The notes under the pieces were generated by a model, which ran no database searches, was not told the origin of the DNA, and was given only the letters and a program-made list of their open reading frames with translations. The position numbers and the translations under genes were made by a program. From Phycisphaeraceae bacterium (lineage in GTDB: Bacteria; Planctomycetota; Phycisphaerae; Phycisphaerales; Phycisphaeraceae), in contig JAJDCU010000069.1 of NCBI GenBank assembly GCA_029260655.1, positions 34,852 to 98,851 on the forward strand: a DNA stretch of 64,000 nt. Reading direction: 5' to 3'. Positions 39,937 through 49,399 of the stretch are shown here, one piece after another. Every line of letters starts with the position of its first letter. Positions within the stretch are counted from its first letter, which is position 1.

Positions 39937-41565
39937 TTGGCAGCCATTAACCGTCAACGAAACCGTGCTCACTTCCTGGCACTCACCGCCTTGTTGCTCG
40001 GTTCCACCGCACCGGTCCACGCCGCGATCGTGCCCGGGGGGGACTACAGCCCGATCTACAACGGCGTCGATCAGCCGTGGGATGTCGGCGGCTTCCTGGC
40101 GGTCGGTGATGTTTCCGATGGCTCACTATTGATCGATCAGGGCAGCGACGTGACGAATCTCACCGGGGTCATCGGTCAAGACGCCACCGCGACCGGCACG
40201 GTCACCGTCACCGGCACGGGTTCGACCTGGGACAACAGGGGTTTTAACGACACCGGCAAACTGTTTGTCGGCAGTTTCGGCACCGGTACGCTGAACATCG
40301 AGAACGGCGGCAAGGTGTACAACAAAGATGGCAATATCGGTAACAATCCGACCGGGGTGGGGACGGTGAACATCGCCGGGCCGGGGTCAGAGTGGATCAA
40401 TGCCGGTTTCGGTTTTCTCCGCGTCGGTGATGAGGGGGAAGGCACGATGACGATCTCGGACGGCGGACGGGCGGCGGGCTTTTTCGGAACCATCGGATCA
40501 AGTGCCGGCACGACAGGGACGGCTACGGTGACAGGTCCGGGGTCGATCTGGGAAAGTATCCAAAGCCTGGGAGTGGGTGCTTTGGGCACGGGTACGCTAT
40601 CGATTGAAAACGGCGGCAAGGCGACAAGCGATAACGGGATTGTCGGCTTCGCTGCCGGGTCGACGGGCACGGCTACCGTCACAGGCGCCGGGTCGATATG
40701 GGAGGTCGACAGGTTCTTCACCGTCGGCGATGGGGGGGTGGGGACATTGAATATCATGCCCGGCGGGCGCGTGAACGTGCCCGGTGACATGCCCATCGGG
40801 TTGAAAAGCACCGGCGACGGGACCGTCAACCTTGCCGGGGGGACGCTCGACCTGATGGGAAGCGACGTCGTCTTCTTCGACGGGACCGCGGCGTTTAACT
40901 TCACCGCGGGCAGGCTTGAAAACGTGGGCGTGTACGGCTCCAGTCTCACCCAGCAAGGCGGCGCGCTCGCGCCCGGCGGGCCTATCGGCGTGACACAAAT
41001 TAATGCCGATTACACGCTCGCAGGCGGGGCGGTTGAGATCGAGTTCGGCCAACCCGAATCACTCTTCAACGAGTTCGACACGCTGGACGTTTTAGGGAAT
41101 CTGACGCTGGCCGGGTCGCTGGAGGTGTTGCACACGGGCGAATCGTTTTTTGAAATCGGGGACAGTTTCGAGATTATCTTCTTCTCCACGCGCACCGGGA
41201 CGTTTGACAGCGTGCAATTCCCGCAACTGCCCGGTTTCGGGTTTGGTGTGAGCTACCTCGCCAACTCGATCACGCTTAATGTCGGGCTCTTGGGCGACCT
41301 GACCGGTGACGGGTTTGTCGGGATCGAAGACCTGAACATCATACTGGGCGCGTGGAACCAGACTGTCCCCGCCGGTGTTTTGCTTCAGGGTGACCCGTCG
41401 GGCGATGGGTTTGTGGGGATCGAAGACCTCAACTTTGTGCTCGGTAACTGGAACCTCGGCGCGCCGCCCCCGGCCGAGGCGCTGGCGCTGGTGCCGGAGC
41501 CGGGGACGGTGGGGGTGTTGGGGATCACCGGAGGATTATTCTGTTGCCGGCGCAGGCGATCGTGA
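39937..41565 (+). CDS. Secreted repeat protein with dockerin-like and PEP-CTERM domains
   Basis: A protein of 542 residues from a TTG at 39937, with a GGAGG seven bases upstream; the frame's 5' extension is not coding. Signal peptide ends VHA. Residues 60-300 hold four or more repeats of about 62 residues with a consensus like GTATVTGAGSIWE...TVGDGGVGTLNIENGGK, the Gly/Thr-rich beta-helix pattern of autotransporter-like passenger repeats. Residues 453-505 carry two GDxxGDGFVGIEDLNxxLGxWN units, a planctomycete dockerin-like domain. The C-terminus VPEPGTVGVLGI...CRRRRS is PEP-CTERM. Surface beta-helix, likely adhesin or matrix protein. Confidence 0.8.
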   Translation: MAAINRQRNRAHFLALTALLLGSTAPVHAAIVPGGDYSPIYNGVDQPWDVGGFLAVGDVSDGSLLIDQGSDVTNLTGVIGQDATATGTVTVTGTGSTWDNRGFNDTGKLFVGSFGTGTLNIENGGKVYNKDGNIGNNPTGVGTVNIAGPGSEWINAGFGFLRVGDEGEGTMTISDGGRAAGFFGTIGSSAGTTGTATVTGPGSIWESIQSLGVGALGTGTLSIENGGKATSDNGIVGFAAGSTGTATVTGAGSIWEVDRFFTVGDGGVGTLNIMPGGRVNVPGDMPIGLKSTGDGTVNLAGGTLDLMGSDVVFFDGTAAFNFTAGRLENVGVYGSSLTQQGGALAPGGPIGVTQINADYTLAGGAVEIEFGQPESLFNEFDTLDVLGNLTLAGSLEVLHTGESFFEIGDSFEIIFFSTRTGTFDSVQFPQLPGFGFGVSYLANSITLNVGLLGDLTGDGFVGIEDLNIILGAWNQTVPAGVLLQGDPSGDGFVGIEDLNFVLGNWNLGAPPPAEALALVPEPGTVGVLGITGGLFCCRRRRS

Positions 41566-41626
41566 TGGGGACCGGTTATATACCCGTAGCCGTCGGTTAT
41601 TCCGGTGGGTGAATCCGATGGATAAT

Positions 41627-41645
41627 CCCCGGGCAGAGCCCGGGG
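41627..41645. terminator. Perfect 8-bp hairpin between convergent genes
   Basis: CCCCGGGC (41627-41634), AGA loop, GCCCGGGG (41638-41645). No T run on either side, but its position between the ends of the repeat protein gene and the 41680 gene fits a bidirectional terminator. Confidence 0.5.
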
Positions 41646-41679
41646 CTGAGGGTAGAGAGATCAAGGTGGGCGGCGTGAT

Positions 41680-42582
41680 TCAGTCCACCTGCACGCCCGC
41701 GAGCGCCTGGTTCATCGACTTGTAGGTCTTGTGGTCCTGGACGCGGACGGTCAGTTCCAGGCTGTCGTCCAGGAGCTTGTAGTCCATGACGCGGGCTCGG
41801 CGGCGGTGGTCGAGTTCGAGCACGGGCTTGAATTCCAGGTGCTGGAGTTTTTCTAACCACTGGCCGACCTTGACGGCGCGCGGGTCGCCTTGTGTCTGCG
41901 TGCGCAGGAATTCGGCGATGGCGATGGCGGGGACGGGGAGCTTGCCGACCTGGAAGGTTTTCATGGTCAGCGATGCCATGCCGTTATCCAACATCGTGAG
42001 GCTGAACTTCCCGGAGATGACCGATGAGAAACCCCCGGCATCGAGGGCGAAGGCCATCACCAGTTGGCCGTCATCGACCGCGACCATCGGGTCGGTGATC
42101 TCTTGGGGCTTGACGTACCCGCGGTCCTCCATCCACCGGTCCGTGTGCGTCTGTACCCATGCGGCGAGTTGCTCGTTGTTGAGGGTGACGGTCTGCTCGG
42201 CGTTGATGTGGACGTTCTCGGGTTTGACCCCGGGCTGGGCCTGATCGACATCTTTCTGTGACGGGGCGATCTGTTTCGTCTTGTCTGTCTGATTGACGGC
42301 CACGCCCGCTTCATCGAGCCCGAGGTTGGCAAGCCCATTTAATTGGGACTGGATTGCCTGGGTCAGCGACTTGATCTGATCCGGCGAGGTCTGGTGGATG
42401 AACTGTTGATTCGTCTGCCAGTACGCCGGCTCCGAGCGGGCGAGGAAGACGACGACCGCGGTCCCGACCGCGAAAAACAGCACCAGCGTCAGCACGACCC
42501 GCAAGGCGGTCTTGACCAGCCGACCTTTGACAGGCCGGGCGCCCGATGACGGGCTCGATCCGTTGTTGGTTTGGTCGTTCAT
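41680..42582 (-). CDS. Single-pass membrane protein of unknown function
   Basis: A protein of 300 residues. The N-terminal 25 residues are polar, followed by one helix (ALRVVLTLVLFFAVGTAVVVFLA) and a long exported domain. That domain opens with a helical part (IKSLTQAIQSQLNGL), then a mixed part with long strands (GKFSLTMLDNGMASLTMKTFQVGKLPVPAIAIAEFL and ARVMDYKLLDDSLELTVRV). The pattern suggests a lipid- or LolA/BPI-like beta-sheet domain, but I do not recognise the family. A Gln-Lys-Asp-rich linker near 100 is low in complexity. Isolated gene. Confidence 0.65.
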   Translation of the reverse strand: MNDQTNNGSSPSSGARPVKGRLVKTALRVVLTLVLFFAVGTAVVVFLARSEPAYWQTNQQFIHQTSPDQIKSLTQAIQSQLNGLANLGLDEAGVAVNQTDKTKQIAPSQKDVDQAQPGVKPENVHINAEQTVTLNNEQLAAWVQTHTDRWMEDRGYVKPQEITDPMVAVDDGQLVMAFALDAGGFSSVISGKFSLTMLDNGMASLTMKTFQVGKLPVPAIAIAEFLRTQTQGDPRAVKVGQWLEKLQHLEFKPVLELDHRRRARVMDYKLLDDSLELTVRVQDHKTYKSMNQALAGVQVD

Positions 42583-42704
42583 GGATCACCACCCGATAAC
42601 GTAGGCCCACAGACCCCGGGGCGTACGGCCCCTAAGGGGCTTCGGCTAAACCCGGGGACGCCGTTACTTGTTTCGGGGCATGTGGCCGTAGATATGAAGC
42701 GGTG

Positions 42705-43052
42705 TCACAGGCTGTTGATCGCTTCTTCGATGTCGTCGAACATCCCGAAGACCTGGTCTAGGCGGGTAACCTTGAACAGGAACGAGACGTTTTCCTGGCA
42801 GTGGACAAGAGCGATCCGTCCCCGGCAGTGCTCGATCTCCTGGAGGAACTCGACCATGGCCCCGATGCACGCCGAGGCCAGGAATTCGACCTGCTCGAGG
42901 TCGAAGATGAAGTTCTGCGCGTTGTCGTAGCGCATCTTCTCTGTGCACTCTTGGACCAGGGCCTGCATATCGTTGTGGGCAACCTCCGCACGGCGCAGGT
43001 GTGCGGTGACGATCTGGCCAGTTTGTTCCATATCGAAGCCATCGGGGAGCAT
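42705..43052 (-). CDS. STAS-domain protein (anti-sigma factor antagonist type)
   Basis: A protein of 115 residues, the length of a single STAS domain. The core strand-loop is FIFDLEQVEFLASACIGAMVEF, with the Ser of LAS aligned to the phosphorylated Ser of SpoIIAA-type antagonists. A second conserved feature is RIALVHCQENVSFLFKVTRL and the closing helix VFGMFDDIEEAINSL. GGAGGG precedes the ATG. Known role of the family: partner switching with an RsbW/SpoIIAB-type kinase, controlling a sigma factor or other output. No such kinase is encoded nearby. Confidence 0.85.
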   Translation of the reverse strand: MLPDGFDMEQTGQIVTAHLRRAEVAHNDMQALVQECTEKMRYDNAQNFIFDLEQVEFLASACIGAMVEFLQEIEHCRGRIALVHCQENVSFLFKVTRLDQVFGMFDDIEEAINSL

Positions 43053-43285
43053 AAGGACCCTCCACCCTCAAGGCGTGTATCAGCCTCGCCCATCTTATCG
43101 GATGGGCCAGTCGCCGGCTGTTGCGGCTTACCTCGTTTCTCTGTGTATCCGTGTGTCTCCAGGAGGTTTAGCCGTCACAGCCGTTACAACCGTACGTTTC
43201 CTGCGTCTATTGAATGATACGAATGGTGACTCCTACGCATGTCGGGCGCAGTCCGATCGCCGGGTCGTTATCGGACGTATTGGGT

Positions 43286-43819
43286 TCATCCCTGCGCCCG
43301 GCGGTTCGGTGCATCTGTGGCTTGGCGTGCGGGGTTGTGGTGGAACCGTTTGTGTGCCTTCAGCAGGGCCGACAACAGGGGCGCGTATCCCCGTCTGGGG
43401 GGCTGGCTTTCATGAGAGGCGTTGCTGTCGCGGTGGGGGGTTGGCATGGGGCGCGTCCTGCGATCGCGCAGCTCGGCGACAGCGGACTCGGTCGTGTCGA
43501 AGATGCCAAATACTCGGTCCAGCCGGGTCATCTCGAACAGGAACACGACGTTGGGATGGCAGCACGCCAAGGCGACGGACCCGCCTGCGGACTGGGCGTG
43601 TTGCCGTAAGACCAGAAGCCGACTGATGCAGCAGGAGTCCATGTGTTGGACGTTGCCCAGTTCGACCACCACGCTGTCAGCCTGGCCTTGGTCGATCAGA
43701 CGGCTTAGTTCGGCGACCAGTGAAGCGAGGTCCGAGCCGGTGCACTCGACACAGATCGGACGCGCCACCAACACACGCCGATCTCGATCAATCTGGTAAG
43801 CCTGCTGCTTCATAGGCAT
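43286..43819 (-). CDS. STAS-domain protein with Arg/Pro-rich C-terminal extension
   Basis: A protein of 177 residues. Residues 1-115 are a STAS domain paralogous to the neighbour at 42705: VVVELGNVQHMDSCCISRLLVL contains the candidate phospho-Ser in MDS, then ALACCHPNVVFLFEMTRLDRVFGIFDTTESAVAEL. Residues 120-177 are a basic, low-complexity tail (RRTRPMPTPHRD, HKRFHHNPARQA). The shared VFLFEMTRLD/VSFLFKVTRLD and VFG[MI]FD segments show recent duplication. Same strand, 233 bases apart; role probably related but not identical. Confidence 0.8.
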   Translation of the reverse strand: MPMKQQAYQIDRDRRVLVARPICVECTGSDLASLVAELSRLIDQGQADSVVVELGNVQHMDSCCISRLLVLRQHAQSAGGSVALACCHPNVVFLFEMTRLDRVFGIFDTTESAVAELRDRRTRPMPTPHRDSNASHESQPPRRGYAPLLSALLKAHKRFHHNPARQATDAPNRRAQG

Positions 43820-44019
43820 CGGGGCTGCTGTGTGGACTGACTTGTATTAATTAAGTCGGCGTAATCAGCCTTAGACCGCCAGTCAGGATACCACGGCCGG
43901 GGCTTTGCCGACACCGATTGTCCGTGCCCCCCGGATCGGGTTTTACCCCGAGGAATATCGGACATACCACCAAGGCGAGGGCGCTTGCCCCGGTGATCTG
44001 AGCTACCCCGCTGGGTGAG

Positions 44020-45255
44020 TCACTCACTTGCGAGGTGTTGGAGGCGTTCGAGCCCCTGGACCTGCGCTTCGATGAAAGTGCCTTCCGCCGATACCTGCAC
44101 CGCCGTGCCCGGTGTGTGTTTGCCCCACTTGATGACGGCGAAGACGACCGGCCTGTGGCCGAGGATCGGCGAGATCGCCGAGCTGGTTACCCCGCCGATG
44201 ACCGAGTGTGTCACGCCTTGCGCCCCGACCTGATCATCCGATGCGGGCTCAATAACCCGCGCTCCGGCCAGCGGGAGTTGTTCGCTATCCAAGCGCAGCG
44301 CGACCAGCACGCGCTTGGGATGGCCCAGGCTCTTCATCCGCGCGACGATCTCCTGGCCGAGGTAACAGCCCTTGGTGAAGCTGACCGCCTCGTCGAGCAC
44401 ACCGGTCTCGGCCGGGAGCGAGTCGTGCCCGAAGTCGACGTGGAAGATGGGCGAGCCCGCCTCGATCCGTGCGGTGTTAAACGCCGACCAACCGATGGGC
44501 CGGCCACGCAGGCTCGCCCGTCGGCGCTGGGCGAACGCCGCCGCCTGCTCGGGGTCGCTGCCGGGGCCCGGCTCTTGCAGCTCATAACCCGAGGCTGTCA
44601 GAAGCGCCTGGTACACCCGCGCCGCCTCCGGCGTCGGGACCCACAACCCAAAGCCCATCACGGCGCATGGGTCAGCTCGGTACACGGTGACTCTCACCCC
44701 CGCCAGTGTCAGCACCTGGTGCGCGCCGGGCATGTCGGCCACGGGCTGGGGGTCTTCTGATGAAATAACACGCAGCAGATCCAGCGACGACGGGCCGTGC
44801 AATGCCAGGGCCGTACGCTGATCTGTCCAGTCTTCGATCGTCACGTCGTCGGCGAACAGGTGTGACTCGTACATCTGACGGACGTCGGGCAGGTCGAACC
44901 GGTCCATCTCCAGCCAGGTGCTTACGTCGCCGTGGTGGACGAGGATGTCCGCCATGACCCGGCCCTTCTGGTTGAGCTGAAACGCCCGCACGGTCGATCC
45001 GCCCTTGAGGCCGTTGATGTCCTGGGTCAGCATCCGGTGCAAAAAATCCTGCCGATCCGCACCGGTGAACTGGAGCACAGCCCGCTGAGGCAGGTGCATC
45101 AGCGCGACCCGCTGGCGTATCGCGGCGTATTCGGCCTCGTAGTGCCCAAATTCCTGGGCGACCTCGATCGCCTCGCCGCCGTCACCGGGCCCATACCCGA
45201 TGAACTGGGCCCCGGCGTTGGTCTGGATGTCGTGAAGGGCTTGTGTGCTTGTCAT
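44020..45255 (-). CDS. ygfZ: YgfZ/GcvT-like folate-binding protein
   Basis: A protein of 411 residues, longer than E. coli YgfZ by about 80. Signature KGCYLGQEIVARMKSLGH with the conserved Cys is near residue 288. The N-terminal part matches the GcvT-type fold (LMHLPQRAVLQFTGADRQDFLHRMLTQDI). Known role: tetrahydrofolate-dependent repair or assembly of certain iron-sulphur enzymes. GAGAGG stands before ATG 45255. The extra length is in the middle and C-terminal part (glycine cleavage-type barrel). No functional neighbour. Confidence 0.88.
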   Translation of the reverse strand: MTSTQALHDIQTNAGAQFIGYGPGDGGEAIEVAQEFGHYEAEYAAIRQRVALMHLPQRAVLQFTGADRQDFLHRMLTQDINGLKGGSTVRAFQLNQKGRVMADILVHHGDVSTWLEMDRFDLPDVRQMYESHLFADDVTIEDWTDQRTALALHGPSSLDLLRVISSEDPQPVADMPGAHQVLTLAGVRVTVYRADPCAVMGFGLWVPTPEAARVYQALLTASGYELQEPGPGSDPEQAAAFAQRRRASLRGRPIGWSAFNTARIEAGSPIFHVDFGHDSLPAETGVLDEAVSFTKGCYLGQEIVARMKSLGHPKRVLVALRLDSEQLPLAGARVIEPASDDQVGAQGVTHSVIGGVTSSAISPILGHRPVVFAVIKWGKHTPGTAVQVSAEGTFIEAQVQGLERLQHLASE

Positions 45256-45557
45256 GCCAACCTCTCATACCGGGCAGCGATGGCCCGAGCATGACTCTAC
45301 GACGCCGCGGTCGTCATATCCAATCGGTGCCTTCGCAAGCTGCCGGCGGCCAAGTGTCTGACAACACCGGGCGTACGCGAACTTCCTGGGGCTGGACCAC
45401 CGTTTGGGCCTATGGCGGGTCACAGGTCATGTAACAAATGTTTCCACACCGGCTTGCCCCGGCCGACTAATACGCTAAGATGATCACCATCAAGGCCTTA
45501 GGGTCCTCTGAGTTTGCTGTTAAGATACGCATATCCTTGTTCGAGTCGGAGTAACAG
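45256..45557. other. Intergenic region between divergent ygfZ and pgk
   Basis: About 300 bases that must contain both promoters. The last 100 bases before pgk are AT-rich, but no single strong -35/-10 pair stands out. No gene is supported. Confidence 0.4.
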
Positions 45558-46754
45558 ATGCCTAAGAAGACGATTGCCGACGCCGATGTGGCGGGCAACC
45601 GCGTACTGATGCGGGTAGATTTTAATGTGCCTTTGCAGGATGGAAAGATTACCGACGACCGGCGGATCCGTATGGCGTTACCTTCCATCCAGAGCGTTCT
45701 GGAGCGGGGCGGCTCATTGGTCTTGATGAGTCATCTGGGCCGACCTAAGGGCGAAGGGCCTGAGCCAGTGTTCAGCCTTGAGCCCGCCGCTGTTCGGCTC
45801 GGTGAGCTGCTGGGTTCCCAGGTGCAATTCGCCACCGACACCGTCGGGGAGGACGCCCGAATCAAGGCACTGGCGCTAAAGCCCGGCCAGGTGCTGGTGC
45901 TTGAGAACCTGCGTTTCGCCAAGTGCGAGAAGAGGGGGGACCTGGATTTCGCGCAGACCCTCGCGGGGTTCGGCGATATCTACTGCAACGACGCCTTTGG
46001 CACCTGCCACCGCGAACACGCCTCGATGGTCGCTGTCCCCCAGGCGATGAAGCAGGCCGGCAAGCCCGCCGTCTGCGGGTTCCTCGTCGAGAAAGAGATC
46101 AAGTATTTGTCGGAGGCGATCGCGAATCCGGCGCGGCCGTTCGTCGCTATCCTCGGCGGGGCGAAGGTCTCGGACAAGATCACCGTCATCGACAACCTCC
46201 TGAAGGTATGTGACAAGGTTCTGATCGGTGGGGCGATGGCGTACACCTTCTTCCTGGCGCAGGGCGGGCAGGTCGGTAACAGCCTGGTCGAGAAGGAAAA
46301 GGTTGCGCTGGCCGGCCGTGTCCTCGAGGGCGCCGGGGACAAGCTCATCTTGCCGGTCGATACCCATTGTGGCGACGCATTCTCCGGCGACTGCAACAAG
46401 CAGATCGTCTCAGGCGACATCCCCGACGGCTACGAAGGGCTGGACATCGGACCCAAGTCGATCGAGCTGTTCTGCGCAGAGGTCGGGCGGGCCCAGACGG
46501 TTGTCTGGAACGGCCCGATGGGCGTCTTCGAGATGCCCCCGTTCGACGCGGGCACCAAGGCCGTCGCCCAGGCGATCGCCGACGCTTCCGGGGGCGGCGC
46601 GACCAGCATCATCGGCGGCGGCGACAGCGCCGCGGCGATCCAGCAGATGGGCTTCGCCGACAAGGTCAGCCACGTCAGCACCGGTGGCGGCGCGAGCCTG
46701 GAGATGCTCGAGGGCAAACAGTTCGCCAGCGTCGAGCTGCTGGACGAGAAGTAG
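45558..46754 (+). CDS. pgk: Phosphoglycerate kinase
   Basis: A protein of 398 residues, normal length. Glycolysis/gluconeogenesis step between 1,3-bisphosphoglycerate and 3-phosphoglycerate with ATP. Motifs: [20 protein letters not shown] at the start, [55 protein letters not shown] and the ATP-site region [12 protein letters not shown] follows GGAG. Monocistronic with a terminator at about 46785. Confidence 0.95.
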   Translation: MPKKTIADADVAGNRVLMRVDFNVPLQDGKITDDRRIRMALPSIQSVLERGGSLVLMSHLGRPKGEGPEPVFSLEPAAVRLGELLGSQVQFATDTVGEDARIKALALKPGQVLVLENLRFAKCEKRGDLDFAQTLAGFGDIYCNDAFGTCHREHASMVAVPQAMKQAGKPAVCGFLVEKEIKYLSEAIANPARPFVAILGGAKVSDKITVIDNLLKVCDKVLIGGAMAYTFFLAQGGQVGNSLVEKEKVALAGRVLEGAGDKLILPVDTHCGDAFSGDCNKQIVSGDIPDGYEGLDIGPKSIELFCAEVGRAQTVVWNGPMGVFEMPPFDAGTKAVAQAIADASGGGATSIIGGGDSAAAIQQMGFADKVSHVSTGGGASLEMLEGKQFASVELLDEK

Positions 46755-46784
46755 ACGACCACACACCTTCAATACATAGCAACG

Positions 46785-46819
46785 CCGGGTCTGAGCGCAG
46801 CGAAGGCCCGGGTTTCTTT
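46785..46819 (+). terminator. Terminator after pgk
   Basis: CCGGGTC (46785-46791) pairs with GGCCCGG (46805-46811), with one G-T pair, then GTTTCTTT. Confidence 0.5.
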
Positions 46820-46890
46820 GCGCGGTATACTCCTTCGGCCCGGGGCGCATCACTGCGTTTCGCCCACGTGTGCTTTCAGGGAGGTGACCA

Positions 46891-47877
46891 TTGCTTAACG
46901 TGATCGGCCGGAGGATATCAACGGTGGCGATCGTCGCGCTTATAAGTGCTACATCCGCAACCGCTCAACCCGCCTCGACGATGCTGGCCAACCCCTGGGC
47001 CGACGAGCGCTCGGTGGAGTTCGGAGCCGACTGGTGGGGCCAATCCGAGGGCGATGTGGATCAAAACGGCATGGACGTGCGGCTGTCGCGCTATCAGACG
47101 GCCGGCCGATGGCGCTTGGACCCGGGCGATCAACTATCTCCGACCGCGGCGCTGAGTGCGCATCGGCTGGATATCCACAGCTCCGACCCCATGCTGCCCA
47201 AGCGTCTGGTCGATGTCTCGCTGGCAGGCTCCGCCACGCTCGCGGTCGACCAGGACGCCAGCCTGCAGGTCATCCTCGGCGGGGGGTACGCCGGGGACAA
47301 CGCCTTCGGTGACGGCAGCGCCTACTACGCCCTGGCCGACCTGATCGTGACCCGCAGTCTCGGTGAAGACCGGGGTTATAAACTCATCCTCGACTACAAC
47401 GGCAACCGTACGATCTTCCCCGACGTCCCGCTGCCCGGCTTTATCTATTACGACCGGCTCAACGAGCAGACCACCTACACCCTCGGTTTCCCGACCAGCA
47501 GCATCACCTGGAAGCCCGACGATCGCACGACTGTCCGCGCAACCTACTTCCTGCCGACCACGGTCAACGCCTCGGTTGCGTATGAGCTGGCCGACCGGTG
47601 GTCCGCCTACGGCAGCTTCGAAAGCAGCCTCAACGCCTACCGGATCGACTCAGACCCAGACAACCGCCGACTGATGTTCGCCCAGCGCCGCATCGAAGGC
47701 GGCATCGTCTGGACCGGCCGGCAGGGCGACAGCTTCCCCGGCGTTGAGGTCCGTGTCGCCTGTGGATACGCCTTCGACCAGGAATTCACCCGGGGCTTTG
47801 ACGTTCGGGACACCGACACCGTCCGGGACATCAGCGACGAGCCCTACATCCGCGTCGGTGTGACGATGGGGTTTTAG
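46891..47877 (+). CDS. Probable outer-membrane beta-barrel protein
   Basis: A protein of 328 residues from a TTG at 46891, with GGGAGG eight bases before. Signal peptide ends ATAQ. The rest is built of alternating polar/hydrophobic strands with aromatic girdles (AYYALADLIVTRSLG, YKLILDYNGNRTIF, TTYTLGFPTSSITWKPDDRTTVRATYF) and ends in an aromatic residue within GVTMGF, the classic C-terminal outer-membrane barrel signature. It resembles DUF6268-type barrels by pattern. Probably a porin-like or structural protein. No operon partner. Confidence 0.7.
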   Translation: MLNVIGRRISTVAIVALISATSATAQPASTMLANPWADERSVEFGADWWGQSEGDVDQNGMDVRLSRYQTAGRWRLDPGDQLSPTAALSAHRLDIHSSDPMLPKRLVDVSLAGSATLAVDQDASLQVILGGGYAGDNAFGDGSAYYALADLIVTRSLGEDRGYKLILDYNGNRTIFPDVPLPGFIYYDRLNEQTTYTLGFPTSSITWKPDDRTTVRATYFLPTTVNASVAYELADRWSAYGSFESSLNAYRIDSDPDNRRLMFAQRRIEGGIVWTGRQGDSFPGVEVRVACGYAFDQEFTRGFDVRDTDTVRDISDEPYIRVGVTMGF

Positions 47878-47884
47878 GGTGAAG

Positions 47885-48020
47885 AAAAACAGGAAACGCA
47901 GGACGGCTTCAACAGCGGCCCCAGCCGCTAAATATTGAAACGCAGGAAATCAAGAATAAGGCTTGTCTCACCAACTTCCAGTATTTCCTGTTTTCCATAT
48001 TTCCTGCGTTTCCTGTTTTT
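47885..48020. repeat. Long inverted repeat of polypurine/polypyrimidine arms before rpe
   Basis: AAAAACAGGAAACGCAGGA at 47885-47903 is the exact reverse complement of 48002-48020. A second partial pair is AAACGCAGGAAAT at about 47937-47949 with ATTTCCTGCGTTT at 47999-48011. The short unit (C)AGGAAA repeats many times in between. It sits between the barrel gene and rpe. Confidence 0.7.
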
Positions 48021-48035
48021 TCCTATCATGCCCCC

Positions 48036-48743
48036 ATGCTAGACATCACCCAACCACCAGCGCGACCTTTGATCGCCGCCTCGATCCTGTCGGCCGACTT
48101 CGGCGCGATGGCCGAGGACTGCCGGGATGTATTAAGCAAAGGCGCGGACCTCTTGCACGTGGATGTGATGGACGGGCACTTTGTCCCGAACCTGACGATG
48201 GGCGCGGACATGATCAAGGGCATCCGTCGGCACTTCTCGGATGTGTTCCTGGATGTTCACCTGATGGTCGAAAAGCCCGGGGACTATGTTGAGTCGTTCG
48301 CCGAGGCGGGGGCGAACCTGTTCGCGTTTCACGTCGAGGTCTGCAAGCCGATGCTGCCCGATGGCGCGGACGCCGGCGAATTGATACGCCGCATCCGCGA
48401 TGCGGGCATGTCTCCCGGGATGGTCGTCAACCCGCCGACAAGTTTAGCGCAGTTGGAGCAAGGCATCGGCCCGCACCTAAGCGACCTCGATTTAGCGCTG
48501 GTGATGAGCGTGAACCCCGGGCGGTCGGGCCAGGCGTTCATCCCGGAGGTTCTGGACAAGACCCGCTGGCTCAAAGAGCGCATCAGCCCCGGTACGCGGA
48601 TCGAGATGGATGGCGGTCTGAACCTGCAAACCACCCCCAAGGCTGTCGCCGCCGGCGCGGACGTGATCGTTACCGCATCGGCGCTGTTTGGCAGCGACGA
48701 CCGGGCCGCGGTGATCAAGGCGATGAAGGCCGCCGGGGCATGA
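48036..48743 (+). CDS. rpe: Ribulose-phosphate 3-epimerase
   Basis: A TIM-barrel enzyme of 235 residues interconverting ribulose 5-phosphate and xylulose 5-phosphate. Key segments: AASILSADFGAM, LHVDVMDGHFVPNLTMG with metal-binding His/Asp, VFLDVHLMVEKPGDYVE, LVMSVNPGRSGQAFIPEV and IEMDGGLNLQT, in family order. It overlaps the next gene by four bases (ATGA). Upstream polypurine inverted repeat may affect expression. Confidence 0.95.
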   Translation: MLDITQPPARPLIAASILSADFGAMAEDCRDVLSKGADLLHVDVMDGHFVPNLTMGADMIKGIRRHFSDVFLDVHLMVEKPGDYVESFAEAGANLFAFHVEVCKPMLPDGADAGELIRRIRDAGMSPGMVVNPPTSLAQLEQGIGPHLSDLDLALVMSVNPGRSGQAFIPEVLDKTRWLKERISPGTRIEMDGGLNLQTTPKAVAAGADVIVTASALFGSDDRAAVIKAMKAAGA

Positions 48744-49399
48744 TCCGCGCGATCGTCTTCGACTTTGATGGATTGATACTCGAAACCGAGCGCCCCCAGT
48801 ACGAGGCGTGGCGGGGTGTGTATGCATCCTTTGGCCGAGAGCTGCCCTTGCAAGCCTGGCTGGACGTGATGGGCAAACCGGTGAAGACCGACCTGTTCCC
48901 AAGACGCTTAGCCGCTGAGTTGGGGCGAGATCTCGATATCGACGCCATGATCGAACAGTACCGCGGCGCTGTGGCGAAGCACCTGGCGCAGCAGCCGATC
49001 CAGCCCGGGGTCGAACAGGTCCTCCGTGACGCGACGGCGTTAGGCTTGAAACTTGCTGTGGCTTCGGGTTCGACCCACCGCTGGGTGGATGGGCACCTGG
49101 CCCGGCTGGGGCTGGCGGCATACTTCCAGCACACGACCTGCAGCGAAGACACCGATCGCCACAAGCCCGACCCCGACCCGTACCTGCACGCCGCCTTAGC
49201 CCTGGACATCGAGCCCGGCCGGGTGCTGGTGCTGGAGGACTCCGCCCTTGGCATCACATCCGCCAAAGCCGCGGGCATGCTCGCCATCGCCGTCCCGACC
49301 GAGATGACCCGCTACCAGTCGTTCGACCACGCGGACCTGGAGTTGGTATCGCTGGAGCAAATGTCGTTGGGGGAAGTGCTGAAAAAACTGGAAAACTAG
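48740..49399 (+). CDS. HAD-superfamily phosphatase/phosphomutase-like protein
   Basis: A protein of 219 residues with HAD class IA motifs: the nucleophile in VFDFDGLILETE (DxDGL) near residue 8, the Thr/Ser motif in LAVASGSTHRW, the Lys in RHKPDPDPYLHAALAL, and the acidic GRVLVLEDSALGITSAKAAGM. It resembles beta-phosphoglucomutase or phosphoglycolate phosphatase-type enzymes. Coupling with rpe by an ATGA overlap suggests a role with sugar phosphates. Its last codons lie within the purine-rich repeat that follows, so the C-terminal KKLEN is partly repeat-derived. Confidence 0.85.
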   Translation: MIRAIVFDFDGLILETERPQYEAWRGVYASFGRELPLQAWLDVMGKPVKTDLFPRRLAAELGRDLDIDAMIEQYRGAVAKHLAQQPIQPGVEQVLRDATALGLKLAVASGSTHRWVDGHLARLGLAAYFQHTTCSEDTDRHKPDPDPYLHAALALDIEPGRVLVLEDSALGITSAKAAGMLAIAVPTEMTRYQSFDHADLELVSLEQMSLGEVLKKLEN

